Source: Larix kaempferi (Eukaryota > Streptophyta > Pinopsida > Pinales > Pinaceae). Taken from it: a stretch of DNA of 64,000 nt. This document shows positions 1 to 12,400 of this stretch, piece by piece (position 1 is the first letter of the stretch; each line of letters begins with the position of its first letter). The position numbers and the translations under genes are program-made. The DNA lies in contig BSBM01000753.1 of the NCBI GenBank assembly GCA_027924585.1, positions 23,022,501-23,086,500 of the forward strand, written 5' to 3'. The notes below the pieces were generated by a model. It did no database searches, had not been told where the DNA came from, and was given only the letters and a program-made list of their open reading frames with translations.

Positions 1-690
1 AAACTAATTCAAAACTAATCCAAGATCCTTTCCAAATAATCAAATATAATCTTTATCCAAGATTCTTTTCATATCCAAGAGGTTAATGATGTTCCTTGAT
101 CCATAGAATGACAAGTGGTTGAGGAGAAATTCGAATTATTGACTGTTCTATAATTTCTGCAGGAGTTTCCGCAATTCTATGGAGTTTCCATAATGCTGCA
201 GTGTTTCCGTAGTAATGTGGTTCCACAACTACCTCTTGAGTTTATGTAGTTCTACAGATACCTATACAGTTTCTGTAATGCTGTAGATGCTTATAGAGTT
301 TCTGTAGTTCTACAGATACCTGTAGAGTTTTCGTAATGTTGCAGATGCCTGTAGAGTTTTTGTAGTTCTAAAGATACCTGTAGAGTTTCCATAATGCTGC
401 AGATGCCTGTAGAGTTTCTGTAGTTCTGCAATTGCTACAAAACTCCCTCAAATATGTTGTAGCTGCTTCCAACAATTGATTCAATATTCAAAGCAAATAC
501 ATAGTACACTAATTCCCTCAATGTTAGTTAAAAATCAAATGAAATACTAAGATATGTAATGGAAAAATTACTTGAGCATAAAAAGTAGATATGAGCATAA
601 GAAGGGATTAATGCATGAATATGTATAGGCAAAAGGAATTATAAATAAGGTGAAATAGTGGTGAAAATATGCTAAATCCAAGGCCCGTCA
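1..690 (-). mobile_element. Element A, 3' LTR (partial)
   Basis: This stretch matches 11948-12662 in the same orientation, with roughly 14 differences in the first 185 bases by eye. The pair therefore reads as the two LTRs of one element. It ends with ...cccgtca at 690 and is followed at once by a polypurine tract on the minus strand, so the element runs right to left and this is its 3' LTR. Only the U3-side 690 bp are visible; the rest lies left of the window. No coding sequence is present. Confidence 0.85.
185..440. repeat. 29-bp minisatellite inside LTR A
   Basis: Two alternating 29-bp unit types, one ending in tctacagatac and the other in gctgcagatgc, both begin with ctgtagagttt and repeat several times. 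The same array is present in the other LTR at about 12125-12400, so it belonged to the element before insertion. Open frames across it are by-products of the repeat. Confidence 0.8.
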
Positions 691-703
691 TCTCCCCCAA
701 ACT
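691..703 (-). other. Element A polypurine tract
   Basis: The minus strand reads AGTTTGGGGGAGA directly next to the LTR terminus TGACGGGCC. That is the expected position for the plus-strand primer of reverse transcription. The same arrangement, TAGTTGGGGGGAGA followed by TGTTGAGCC, occurs in element E at 53339-53352, which supports A and E being relatives. Confidence 0.8.
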
Positions 704-950
704 CAAAATGTTGCATGTCCTCATGCAACCCTATGTCAACCAAGCTGAATGATGTTCCTTTCTATGCATGACTCAAAATGCATCATCAACAAGCCACCAC
801 CAATGTATCTGATCATCAAGAGGTATGAAATTTCATCCTGAACAATCCTCCATGCCAACTTAACATTTTCAATGCAAAAATGCAAGAAAAATATATTTTG
901 TAGTCAATGGACTAACAATTTGTAGCTTTCCCAAAAAATGTGATTTTTCC

Positions 951-1230
951 AAAAATATAAACTGGGTTTTTACCAAACTTTGCACGGGTGTTAGGAATGA
1001 CATTATACTTCTCCCAGCCAGAAATTGGAGAAACCCACATCACGGTTTTTCGAGAAAATGGCTGTAGGTGACTATGCTTGATATCTTAAAAAATATAAAC
1101 TAGGTTTTTACCAAACTTTGCAGGGGTGTTAGGAATGCCATTATACTTCTCCCAACCAAAAATTGGAGAAACCCACATCACGGTTTTCGAGAAAATGAGA
1201 AAATAGTTGTAGGTGACTATGCTTGATTTC
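951..1230. repeat. 138-bp tandem duplication
   Basis: The block starting aaaaatataaact at 951 recurs at 1089, giving a period of 138 bp. The second copy has a few substitutions and a small insertion near its end. A third, shorter echo (ctcgaaaaccgtg ... ggagaacccacc) follows to about 1325. The repeat lies in the non-coding 3' part of element A. Confidence 0.8.
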
Positions 1231-1451
1231 TCGAAAACCGTGCATCGGATTCAACTGAAATTTTTTGGATTTGTTCTTCTTACCCTGATGCTTATCTCCA
1301 CCAAATTTCAGGAGAACCCACCTCACCGTTTGGGAGATATTGTCAATTCAATTTCTGCACTCTAAGTTGCCATAAAAATGCTCCATTATTGTGCATGCAT
1401 TTGCCAAGTGAACAAGACTGATGTAATTGCTGCAAATAATGGAAATGATCC

Positions 1452-1467
1452 TCTCCTCCCCCAAACT
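1452..1467 (-). other. Internal PPT-like tract
   Basis: The plus strand tctcctcccccaaact is a near copy of the terminal polypurine tract at 691-703. It is followed by the same acatgtcctcatgc-type sequence that follows the terminal one (atgtcctcatgc). It could be a duplicated 3' end or a secondary plus-strand priming site. Confidence 0.5.
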
Positions 1468-3312
1468 AAAGAATTCACATGTCCTCATGCTGTCTTGGAA
1501 AACAAATGGATTATGTTGTTGCAATTAGAATGTAGAGGTGACAATGTTCTTGAGTAGATACCTCTGTTATGTAATACTGAAAATTGAAAGCAGAAAACAA
1601 GGTTTTCTTGTTGAAACTTGAATCTTGATAGCCAATTTGAGATTCTTGTAGGTTATGTTGCCATCATTTGGGATGCTATCATGCCTCTTCAAGATCTTAG
1701 AATGGACTTTGTAATATCTTCCTCTCTTATATGATGAATAAACTTTTACATGAGCTGCTACCATTACATGTCCACCATTCATTTGTGAAATCTTGGGTTG
1801 TAGCTTCAAACTGCATTTTCCTTTTTATATGACCAGCCATGTCTTGATATTTATCTTGGATAACAATAGCTTCAATATGTTCTTGCGGAAATGCGATCGC
1901 AAACAACGGATTTATATCCCAAAGCCAACCAAAACACAACATTAGTTGTTTACCCATTTTTTCATGGATCCACAATACCTTGGACAGGGCTATATGCATT
2001 CCTTTTAAGCAGATTACAGATATTTTGTGTTTCAAACTTCTCAAAAATTCCATTGTTAATTGTAGGCATGTCCCCATGTTTTATTTGTTTCATCTGCAAC
2101 CATTGAAGAGAAGTCTTTGTAGCTAGCAAAAGGAAACCATTAATGTCAAGGATGGAACCACATTCTTGTCTTAACACTGCCTCCCCTCCCATGAAAATTT
2201 GTGTTTGATCTGTGCACTATGCATAGAAGCAGTAATGATCAACCTTACAAAAGAATTAGAATAGACCTCCAATTGTTCTAATTTTGTTGACCTGGAAGTT
2301 GGAACAATAAATGCAAGGGCATAAAGTATTGTATCTGATTTTGGCATTTCATTTTGCTATAGAATTTTCTCTTTGACAATGACATAAAATCGAAACACGA
2401 AATGCATTAATTGATTTCCCCGATAGCACAGAATCATCCTTATTTGCATTGATAGAAAATTTCATAATGGAATTCAAGGCAACAATGTATTCCTCATCGA
2501 AAGGCTAGTGGATCCATTGTGTGGCCAATATTTGAAGCGAAGAAATATGGTTGGTATTGGCATTAGAAGTGTCTTGAAAGAAGGCCTGCAAATAGCTATG
2601 ACAAATTGGAAAATGATAATTTCTGCTATAGGTATCACTATTAATGCTATTTGTAAATGTAAAAGAAAAATAATAATGAAAATGAGGTTTTCCCCTCTTT
2701 CCATAGAACCAATGCAACTACAACCATCTATATTTTGATCATATTTATTCATTTGAATATCTTCTTATGGCAGCTATATATAACCTGTCCAAAACTCCAT
2801 ATTCTCCTTCTCCAAATACTAACAATGGATCCATCTTCAAGATATTGCTAACCAACTCAACATCCCAGCAACAACAACATACGACATTCACCAACCATCA
2901 ACCATATCCATTATAGTAGCCTACAAATATTCTGTAGCAACCTGTAGATGATATGTAGCATCTATTCCTGTGACTTTTTCAGAGATTGTAGACATTGCGG
3001 TCTAGCATCCAAACACTCCATGATGCTTATTATGTTTTAGAAAATAACCCCATTACTCTTCAAAATGGTGCCATGAACTGAAGTTATGATATTATCTATA
3101 AATTGGAACTTCAGAATACTAGCAATATTCATTTCCCATAAACAAAACCAGTGTCAATAAAAGCACAACTGACCTTACTTCTTCCCATGGGTTGTGGTCT
3201 CTTAAGTCTGGACTCATCTTCAAGTTTTGAACAATGTGTAGCAATCTGTTCCAATGATCCTTTGTTGGAAGGAGTGGCTCTATCTCAAGGTGCTTAATTT
3301 GACTATCCTGTG

Positions 3313-3615
3313 TTAAACCCCTTTTGTTTTCCACCCTCTTGTATGAAAGTAGATTTTTATGTAGGAATGGCTTCTACAACAGCTTATTCTACTGTAGGTT
3401 CTTGTGGCCAGGATATTCCCTTCTTCCTGTACTATTCTTGGCTTGTAGATTAGCTTCTCACTTTTTCCTACTATTGGTTCTTGTGTGACAATAGTAAGTT
3501 TCTTCTTCAATCAATTTATTTGGCTTGTGCATCAGATGTTATTTTCTTCTCACTCTTGGTTCTTGTGTGGCAGTAGAAAGACTTCCTATTGTTGGTTCTT
3601 GTGTGACAACAATAG
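3313..3615 (-). pseudogene. Remnant of ORF3 with TQEP repeats (element A)
   Basis: On the minus strand, short frames encode several copies of a V-T-Q-E-P-like motif (for example TIVTQEP and similar), seen on the plus strand as repeated ggttcttgtgtgaca. Element E carries the same coding repeat in its ORF3 at 53839-54900. The fragment is badly decayed: frames change and the copies are spaced by unrelated sequence. I take it as what is left of the A-family third ORF. The function of the protein is unknown. Confidence 0.5.
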
Positions 3616-3780
3616 GGATTATGTAGCAACATCATTTTATGCTTGGGTGCTAGGAGATCTCAGAGTGGACTTAGCTAGGGAAGTAAAGATGAGATAATGC
3701 TTAAATGGAAGGATGAAGATTTGGGTTGAGAAACGATGGTAGAGGATGGAAAAGAATGATGATGAGTAATGTAAGAGTAA

Positions 3781-3843
3781 TGGTGTGTTCACGGTAGGTA
3801 ATGGTGTAGTCATGGTAGGTATGGTGTAGTCATGGTAGGTAAT
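3781..3843. repeat. Short tandem repeat
   Basis: The unit ggtgtagtcatggtaggta and variants occur about three times in a row, just before a PPT-like tract. No coding signal is seen here. Confidence 0.6.
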
Positions 3844-3850
3844 AATGTGC

Positions 3851-3865
3851 CCCTTCCCCCAAACT
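3851..3865 (-). other. Second internal PPT-like tract
   Basis: The plus strand cccttcccccaaact reads as a purine tract on the minus strand, the sense strand of A. It is the third such tract in A. Unlike the other two, the tgtcctcatgc sequence does not follow it. Confidence 0.4.
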
Positions 3866-4972
3866 AAAATATTTTACTACCCTTAGAAATATAGGAGGAA
3901 GTAGTGAAAAAGGCTGAAGTGATTTTCCAAATACAAATATATAGCATTCAATGAACTTGACTAACATTAAAGAAAATAAGCATACCTATACCTACCTACG
4001 AATATCGTGAAATATGCAGTAGCATGCTGAGAAGCACGAGATTTGATGTGGTCCACAATGATGTAGAAACTTGCAAGAAAGAGCAATGTGGAATCCAGAG
4101 CTTAGATTTGGAGATGAAAAATTATTTTCTGATGTAGTAGCAAATCTTGGAAACTTTATTTAAAGAACATGATGGAATACTTTATTTCTCACTTATTTGC
4201 AAACCTTGTCCTCCATCAAGTTGGTTTTCAAACAAGATCTGTCTGACTGCACCCAGAGGGTTTTCACAATTAGAAACCTTTTATTCTCGAGGGATGTCCG
4301 CCAACAAGCTGGTAATCAAGCATTCCATGGTCTGATGGCGCCTGAAAATAGGTTTTCACCATCAAATTTTGTTTGGAAAGGGGGTAGGGAGGTGAGGGAG
4401 CTTGACATTGTAAGTGAGCCAAGCTGCTTTATTGTGTGGGTTAGGGGTGGATGGAGTAGAAAGTCATGGGAGTAATGGAATGGTGGAGGATGAAGTCAAT
4501 CTGATGATAGTGGTGATATGGATGATTTTCATGAGTAAAGATTATCAACCACATAAGGAAATGAAAGATTTATTAACTTCAGTAGGCATGCATATCAAAA
4601 TGGGAAAATGCAATACATAAGCATACCATGGTGCTAGTGAATGAGCATGAAGAATATTAGGTCTTTTGAAAGGATTCTTTATAGAAATCAAGGATGTGGC
4701 AATGGGAATGTGGGAATGCCACTTGACCTCTGGAACATTGGTCTTCATATTCTTCATATCAATTCTTCATATGCCTCATTCTAAATCCATCTACCATCTT
4801 TGATAAAAAGTCTTCTTCTTGTTGTCTTTCGATGAGACACTACTGGATCAAGCTTCTAGGAACTTGAGCTTAAAAAATAGCACATATCATGATAATGGAT
4901 CTTCATTGTTGGATGTTGGAGAGAATTCCCATCGGCATTAAATTTGGTCTTCACGAATCACTCATACATAGA

Positions 4973-7900
4973 TGTAACATCCCGAAATTTCATAAAAATT
5001 TAAAATTTTTTATAACAGCATTAATTATGATAATAATAATTACGGAAATAATAATTGAGATTGCGACAGCATTAATTGTAAAGTTGTTGGTACTAAACAT
5101 GCTTTAATTTTTGTTTAGCAGCAATAGGACAATCACAATTTTAATAAAGTAATTAATGAACATGATAATGCTGACAATGAAATAAACAAATTGGGAATAT
5201 GATGCGACACTTTCTCTTTTGCAATGATACTGACAATTTGACTTTGTTGCATAAGGGTGTCCTACGAGGTACCTTGGAGCTTACTTAGCTGCAATGCTAA
5301 AGCTTGAATTTCCTATGTGCAGACGACAGGTAAGAAGTTTCATGGATACATGTAAAGTTCAAATTCAACGTCGTAATTAATAAAATGTTATAAATCTGTT
5401 GCGTTTCACCACAAGTAAGCAGGTATGGATTTCATTGCTATAATTATAGTTCTTCAGATGCTATCTTACTACTCGACAATGTTTAAAACATAGTTATCTA
5501 TGCCGTCTTCAAGCTGATAGGTTTGTCACTATGATCTTCAATGTTATAGTAGTTGGCTTGTTTTCATCTTGAGATAATTATTTATAAGAAAGAGTATGGT
5601 GAGAATTTCCTAACATCCAGTTAGTTTTCATGCTTAATTATATCATTATATCCATTGAATGTCTACTATACAAACCTTTTAAATTTTATTACTGTGATAA
5701 ATAGAATTTGCATGGTCGCAATCGTTGTTATAATGATAGTGTTTAAAGTCTCTCATGTCTAGACTAGACTAGTCGTAATTCTATAAGGTTTGACTAGACT
5801 TGATACTTGTAAGCTTCTAAGGGCATAAATATAGTTTTCAATACCTATAAGTGAACTATGCTAACTTTAAGACTATGGTTGTACTAACCACTATTACATA
5901 AACCATATTTCAAATAATTAAAAACTATAAAACTTACCTTTGAAAATATATAACTTGGAATGTTATTTGATATAATAACAAGAATCTAGAATATGATATA
6001 GCTTGGAACTATATAACCAATGGTCTACATAACACTATAATATATGTCGTGGGATGTAATAAGAGACCATACAAACTTTAGATTTGGATTAACACAACAT
6101 AATCGTTATTTTGTTATGTATCAAAGTTTTGAATTCATAACGTTGGAGAGGAGCACTGACATGCATTTATGTTGATTGACAGGTTGAAAATTTACGAGTG
6201 ATATGAATCGTTATGGGTGATTGTATTACAGGTCTGTAATAAAGGCCATCCAACGTGTGCTATGTGACTAGGACTTTCAAGCACCACGTGATAGTAATGA
6301 GTGTAAAAATGGTGAACGTGAACACTACCATGTAATACTTCTTTTGGTAGTCCTACGAGCTGGCTATAAGGTTATCCATCGTGTACACAGTTTGGTAAGG
6401 TCGTGCTACGATATTGAATGAGCATTAAATAGGATGGTTATTTGCTCCAATGCATAGGGCATTGTCATGTTTACAACCCTCGATCATCTTTGATCCTAGC
6501 CGTCAGATCTAACCCTAGCATTGCATCGACTGTTGGGTTGATAAAAGTTATTGTGTTCTGTGTTATTACTATTATTTCGGTCTGTTAGGGCCGACAGGCT
6601 ACCGAAATTTTGGTTTATAAATTGTATGAGGTTTCGACCTCGAGACCTCTGGTTTGGAAAGGTTACAGGTCCCTTCCTTCTATAATGGCATCGATTTAAC
6701 AGACTGGGTATTTGGTTTGTAGTGTCAAAGGTTGATAGTTTCTGGAACTTTTCGTTTTAGTTTGAGTGAATGATATGGACAAAGGGTTTTGTGTCTCGTC
6801 TTCAGCGTGGAATCGTAGTTTAACTAGTGAAAGTGGAAAGCTTTGGTATTTTACAGCAAGGTAAATAATCTTTTAAAGATTAGTATCATTCCTTTGTTGC
6901 AATTCGTCTTTCGATTTGAAAAATATCAGTTATCTAAATCCATCGATTTTCTTGTTAGTTGCAGGTTGTGAAGGAATGGTTCAAGCCAGGGTTTGGAAAG
7001 AGAGGCTTGTTTCCAAACTGGTAAGCTCTGGGTCTTCCAAAAACCCTCGTAGGTGCTCTGTGACTGTGGTTGATGAGGTTTCAAGGGTTGTGTAGTTGGT
7101 CCTGCCGTGACTCATCATGGTTGTTATTTGAAGAACTTCGAAACACTATTTAATAATCAAATGCTGTTTGTTTAGTGTTGTGACTCTCGTTTGATTATGT
7201 AATACTTGGTTTTTATACCTTGATACTTATCTCTGTCGATCTAGGCAATGTAAAACACATTGATGCCGAGGGTTTAAGAACTCATTTCAATGTTTGAACT
7301 TTGGAATCTCCCTGTTATGATTTTGTTTTGAAATTCATGTTGTAATTTGTTTTTCTAAGAACATAGAGTTCGTTGTAATGAGAATGGAATTTGTGTTGGT
7401 TTAAGCCATTGAGCCACAACCTGTTTTGTTTAATTTATAAGAATGATACAAGGAGTCGAGGCTCGTTTATGGTGAAAATAATATTTTTTCTTCTCAGAGA
7501 TGAGTAAGTATGTTATATATCTCTTTGTAAACGTATGTGTTAAACGACTTGAGGCTATAGGTTGATATTGTGATTTTCGTCTCATACTAGGGTTTGTGAA
7601 ACTTTGTCTTAAATGATGGCTTTGTAATATGTGCTGTTGGAAATGGTGTTCAAATCGTTGTAATAGAAACGAACAGGTCATACCCTGATTCATGTTTGGT
7701 CTTTGGAAAATGAAAGATATAAAATATAATTATTTTCATAATAACCCTTTAATGTGGTAGGGTTTGTACTGTAAAGTAATGTGGATATAATATACATTTT
7801 TATGATAATGTATATAAAGAATAGGGATCTAAAACAATGCGATCTTAGGTTTGTACCGTGATACAATGCTATGTGTTAGTATTAAAAATAGTTAGTAATA

Positions 7901-8600
7901 AACAATACTCAGATTACATAAGACATGCATTTTATACAGTAAAATGATAGGTATAATATAGATTTAATAATCCTCTTGTTTATAGTTTTGATACTACTGA
8001 TATAGTGATAGGAAAATTATTGTATCAACAATTTATAATGAAAACCACAGTGGTTGCGACATGTGGAATTATTGTAACTTGTATTCAAAGCTAGCATTTC
8101 TAAATATTGCAAACATAATATGTTAGATAGAAATATGCATTATATTTATTTCCTATATTCATAGTAATGATGAGAATATTGCAATGTAAATGTACAGGAA
8201 ATAATCAATATATAGAAAATTGGATTCTATTTATTTCTATGAACAAAGTAATGATAAAGGAAATACAGTATTACTATACAGGGGTTATACAATGTTTGTT
8301 TTTCATAAAACTAAGGAAATATTCCGTAATATACATTATATATTATACGGAACTTTTTACTATGATAATTATAGGAGAGAAACTGATAAACATTTAATTA
8401 CTATTTTATCTATCGAATTCAATGGCAAAATGCCTATCCTGTAATCTATTCTTAATTTGCATATCTATACTAGAGTACGATGCAAAAACAACATGTGGAA
8501 AAATATACATATTGGTTTATCAATTCCAATTCATCATTAAACTTTAACATTCATACTTTAAACAAATCTAGAATTAAATTCGTTTTCGAAACAAAAAAAA
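4973..8600 (+). mobile_element. Possible inserted LTR (3' end not located)
   Basis: At 4973 the sequence tgtaacatcccgaaatttc resembles the start of many plant Ty3/gypsy LTRs (TGTAACA...). A promoter-like stretch follows: gccgtcagatctaaccctag near 6500, then TTATAAAT at about 6615. No long frame and no second copy occur in the window. Several ca-ataga junctions (near 8858, 9390 and 9895) could match the flanking ataga at 4968-4972, so the right end is not settled. The end given is only where the compositional change seems to occur. Confidence 0.35.
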
Positions 8601-9639
8601 CCAGAAAATACTAATTATATAGAACATAATTACTAACTGAAAATAAGTAGAAAATTTGTAGAACCTAGGTAAATCTGTAGGGCAACAAACAGCCCAAGAA
8701 GACTGTTCCACCCAACCAATTCCTGAAAACAGTCAAGTACTACCTTAGGACCCCCGAGCCTATTCATTGAACCACCAGGAGGAAGAAACTTAGGAAATAG
8801 GATCTCCACTTGCAGTAGCACTAACTGTCGAATCTTCAAGAACTAGCAGTCCAATAGAATTGCACCAACATCTCTAGTTCTTCTCAGCAATATGCAGACT
8901 TAAGATTGCACTCACAACTAGCCTCCCTATTCGAATTTCTCAGTGATCACCTGATGCACATGAGGAAAATATTCTGCAGAAATATTCATTAAGAGTTGCC
9001 TGCTCAATTCGAATTTTCCTTTTGTAGGCTTCCTAGGCCTTTTTAGATGTTACTCGGTCATTAAATGAGCTTCCTGCTCACTCCCTCCACCTGGGGGACA
9101 ATGCCACATTTTTAGGGGTAGTTGTCCCATAAACAACAGCTAGTGGTGTGATGCAATTGCTGGCATCTATTCCATACCTTCCAACAGCTTCCATTCCTCC
9201 TAGTGGATCAGTGAACACTCATTTAACAATCCCCTTGGGTGTTTGTCTCCTAATTAATTTATTTAAATAATATTATTCAGTAATTACATTCAATCTTGAT
9301 CAAAACTGATGATAATTACAAAACTTTGTAATTAAATTTAACATAAAGTATTTTGCAAATAAAATAATAATTTTCAGAAATTTGGGTAGGTGACAATAGA
9401 TTAACCTTCTTTAATATTCCAAGGACCTGCAAAAAAAATTGGCACTTACCTGCAAAAAAATGTGAGCTCATGGAATAAGAGAGGTGATCAGTCCCTCTTA
9501 ATCCCAAACATATGCAATATAAATACTACAATTTCTTGTAAAACAGATTCAAGGAAGATAAAACAAACAAAAATTCACTTTTTACCTGTTGGAAAGTGAT
9601 GACCAGCTTAGACAACCCAACAGTATTTGGTTAATAACG

Positions 9640-10290
9640 TCTTCATTTCACAACCGATTTGAGTGATTCCAAATCCAAATGAAAGTGGATTCATAGGGAT
9701 AACTCTAGTAGAAACAGGTTTTGAAAATGCATTAATATGATATTACAAATCTGCTAAAAAACATCATGAAAGACAGGATGGTTCTCAATTTCCAGCCTAG
9801 ACCAACAGTCATTATATTGAGCATAACTTTTTCGTTTGATGATGGATTGACTCGATTAGAATTGGAGATTAAAGTATGTTCCCATATGTACCTCCAATAG
9901 AAACAGTTTTTTAATTCAATAATAATTGATGGGTCGAATATGCCAAAGAACAGCCGATGAGACAGCGTTCCGAGAGTGCTGATTTATGATAGACAATTAG
10001 TATTTTGGGAATAAATTCCTCGTATGATATTGGATTCAAGTGATTCAAATTGAGTTGTAAACTAGATTCATAGGAGAATATTCCTTAGAAACAGGTTTAA
10101 AAAATTCATCCATTCAGGCACCCAAACATTGATTGTCCCAACGGTGTTATTGAGCTATCTACCCCACACCTAGTTTGTATTTTGACCATATATTTTCCGT
10201 TTGATACCCAAATTGAAAAATTCAATTTGGGTTAGAAACTAGATTCCAAGGGCTACTTTGTATAGAAATAGGTTTTAAAAATGGTTCCAT
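9640..10290. repeat. Diverged tandem repeat, unit roughly 180-190 bp
   Basis: Around four degenerate copies share the core gattcatagggataa / agaaacaggttttgaaaat, each preceded by a tttgatt-gattcaaa-type segment. Copies begin near 9650, 9830, 10010 and 10190. Divergence is high. The array lies in the 5' leader half of element A. Confidence 0.55.
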
Positions 10291-11070
10291 ATGGTCTCTC
10301 AAAACACAACTATCCTAACTGCGTTTTTAGTAAGCCCAACAAGCCAAAATGCCCCAATAGTCAATTTTTCACTAAAATGATGATCTAGATGGGAGTGAAT
10401 TTTTTAGGGGTATAATTTCTATGTAATACATCCAAATAACAAAAAAAAATTCAACAATCCAAACCGTGAAGTGACCTACACATATGTTTTTGAATGTTCC
10501 GCAGTTGAGCTACATACCCTCAAAAATTGAAACGTTTGCAAGCTATGAATAAATGATTATATGCCAACCTCAAAATAATGTATTTGAATGCTATAGGATT
10601 TACTTTTATGAATTGAATAACATATTACATACCCATATGAAATTCTTGAGTTTTGTGTACTCCTTCTTCAATGGCTTCCCCTCGAATCCTCCTGAATCCT
10701 TCAATAGAATCTTCATTCACTTAGGCTCATTCCTCTTTCCAAGCTTTCTGCAAAAGAAAAATTAGTAATATGTGTGTCTCTTACTACACCACATAATAAT
10801 CCTCTTGAATCTTTGATTTTATTCATGAAAATAGAAGGCATAAACAAAGCTACTGCTATTGCATAAATTATTAACATGGTTCATATTTGCAAAGACTTAC
10901 GGTGGGCTATTACACTATAGCAATGCTATAGTGAGATCGCCTTTGCATCTTACTTTTCTCTGCGCCTCCATCCTTAAAAAAAAAACATATGCATCTATAA
11001 TGAAAAAAACAAATAGCTTACTACAAAAAGAAAATTTGCTCAAGCAAAAAAAACAGTGGTTGTGGTAAGT

Positions 11071-11087
11071 CCCCGACAACGGCGCCA
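11071..11087 (-). other. Element A primer binding site (tRNA-Asp type)
   Basis: The minus strand reads TGGCGCCGTTGTCGGGG three bases from the LTR. This is the form found in Athila-type plant elements, complementary to the 3' end of tRNA-Asp. It fixes the orientation of A as minus and marks 11091-12662 as the 5' LTR. Confidence 0.85.
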
Positions 11088-11865
11088 AAATAACGAGCTT
11101 TTTAATTGCATTCTAATTACTTAGAAAACAACTAAGAAGTGTACATTAATTGTCAACTCAGGGTTCATTGAGAACTTGCGAGTTACCATGCACTGTATGT
11201 GCAAACCACAATATCCTCTTACATTGGTTTATCTACTTGAAGTTGTAGCTCAATAACCTTACTTACAAACAATGGTATGAGCAGTTACATTGTCTTAGCA
11301 AGGAACTAGCCATCTAAACAACTATTGAAACTAAATTGCAAGGAAAGTAAATCACACGACAGGAAAGTAAATGCTAAAACTAAATTCACACTTGGAAGTA
11401 AATTCTAAAACTACATTCACACTCTGCAGAAAAGTAAATCCTAGAACTATGTCACACTTTGTGGGAAAAGTAAATTCTAATACTACATTCACATTGTGCA
11501 AGAAAGTAAATTCTAAATCTAAGTTCACAACACACTTGACAGAAAGGTAAATTGCAGAAATAAATCTAAAAGCTATCCTTGCCAAATACAAGTTATTGTT
11601 TATGATCCAATGGAGTAAATCTGGTCATTGCTTTAAGCTCAATGATTGTAAAATAAAAATTTTAATCTCTATCTATGCATTGAAATCAAATTGCAAAAAT
11701 AAACTTCACACTTCATAAGATCAACTACATCAACATAAAATAAATAAAATCATATTGCAAAATAAAAATAAGATCTAAATTAATTAAGATGAAAGTATAG
11801 CTTTATTCCATCATCATTTGGACTATTGCTCTAAGAGTCCTCTCATAGAATGGAGAATGAACTCT

Positions 11866-11873
11866 TATTTATA
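11866..11873 (-). promoter_or_regulatory. TATA box of LTR A
   Basis: TATAAATA on the minus strand, about 800 bp from the U3 end of the LTR. The same motif and flank occur in LTR E at 52739-52746. Confidence 0.55.
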
Positions 11874-12124
11874 CATGATTTCTCCATAACAAATAATAAA
11901 TGAGGATCCAAAATATCCTCAACAAATTCCTAAAAGTTTGGATTTCAAAACTAATTCAAAACTACTCCGAGATCCTTGCCAAATAATCAAATATAATATT
12001 TATCCAATATTCTTTTCATATCCAAGAGGTTAATGATGCTCCTTGATCCATAGAATGACAAGTGGTTGAGGAGAAATTCGATTATTGACTATTCTGTAAT
12101 TTCTGCAGAAGTTATCGCAAATTT

Positions 12125-12400
12125 GTGGAGTTTCCTTAATGTTGCAGATGCCTGTAGAGTTTCCGTAGTTCCGTAGTTCCACAACTACTTGCAGAGTTTC
12201 GATAGTTCTACAGATACTTGTAGATTTTCCTTAATGTTGCAGATGCCTGTAGAGTTTCTGTAGTTCTGCAAATACCTGTAGAGTTTCCGTAATGCTGCAG
12301 ATGCCTATAGAGTTTCTGTAGTTCTACAGATACCTGTGGAGTTTCTGTAATGCTATAGATGCCTGTAGAGTTTTTGTAGTTCTGCAACAAAAGGTTCCGC
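12125..12400. repeat. 29-bp minisatellite, second LTR copy
   Basis: This is the same alternating 29-bp units as at 185-440, here in the 5' LTR of element A. Unit order and single-base variants differ slightly between the two arrays. Confidence 0.8.

Larger units (their letters stand above)
691..11090 (-). mobile_element. Element A internal region, no gag-pol (non-autonomous or decayed)
   Basis: This is the interior between the two A LTRs, about 10.4 kb. I recognise no gag, protease, RT or integrase in any frame. It holds the terminal PPT, further PPT-like tracts at 1452 and 3851, a 138-bp duplication, a stretch with VTQEP-type coding repeats like those of element E, a possible inserted LTR from 4973, and a degenerate tandem repeat at 9640-10290. 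The rest (about 1350-3300, 3900-4970 and 8640-9630) is AT-rich with only short frames, and I see nothing firm in it. A may be a non-autonomous derivative of the A/E family, or an element that lost pol by deletion. Confidence 0.7.
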
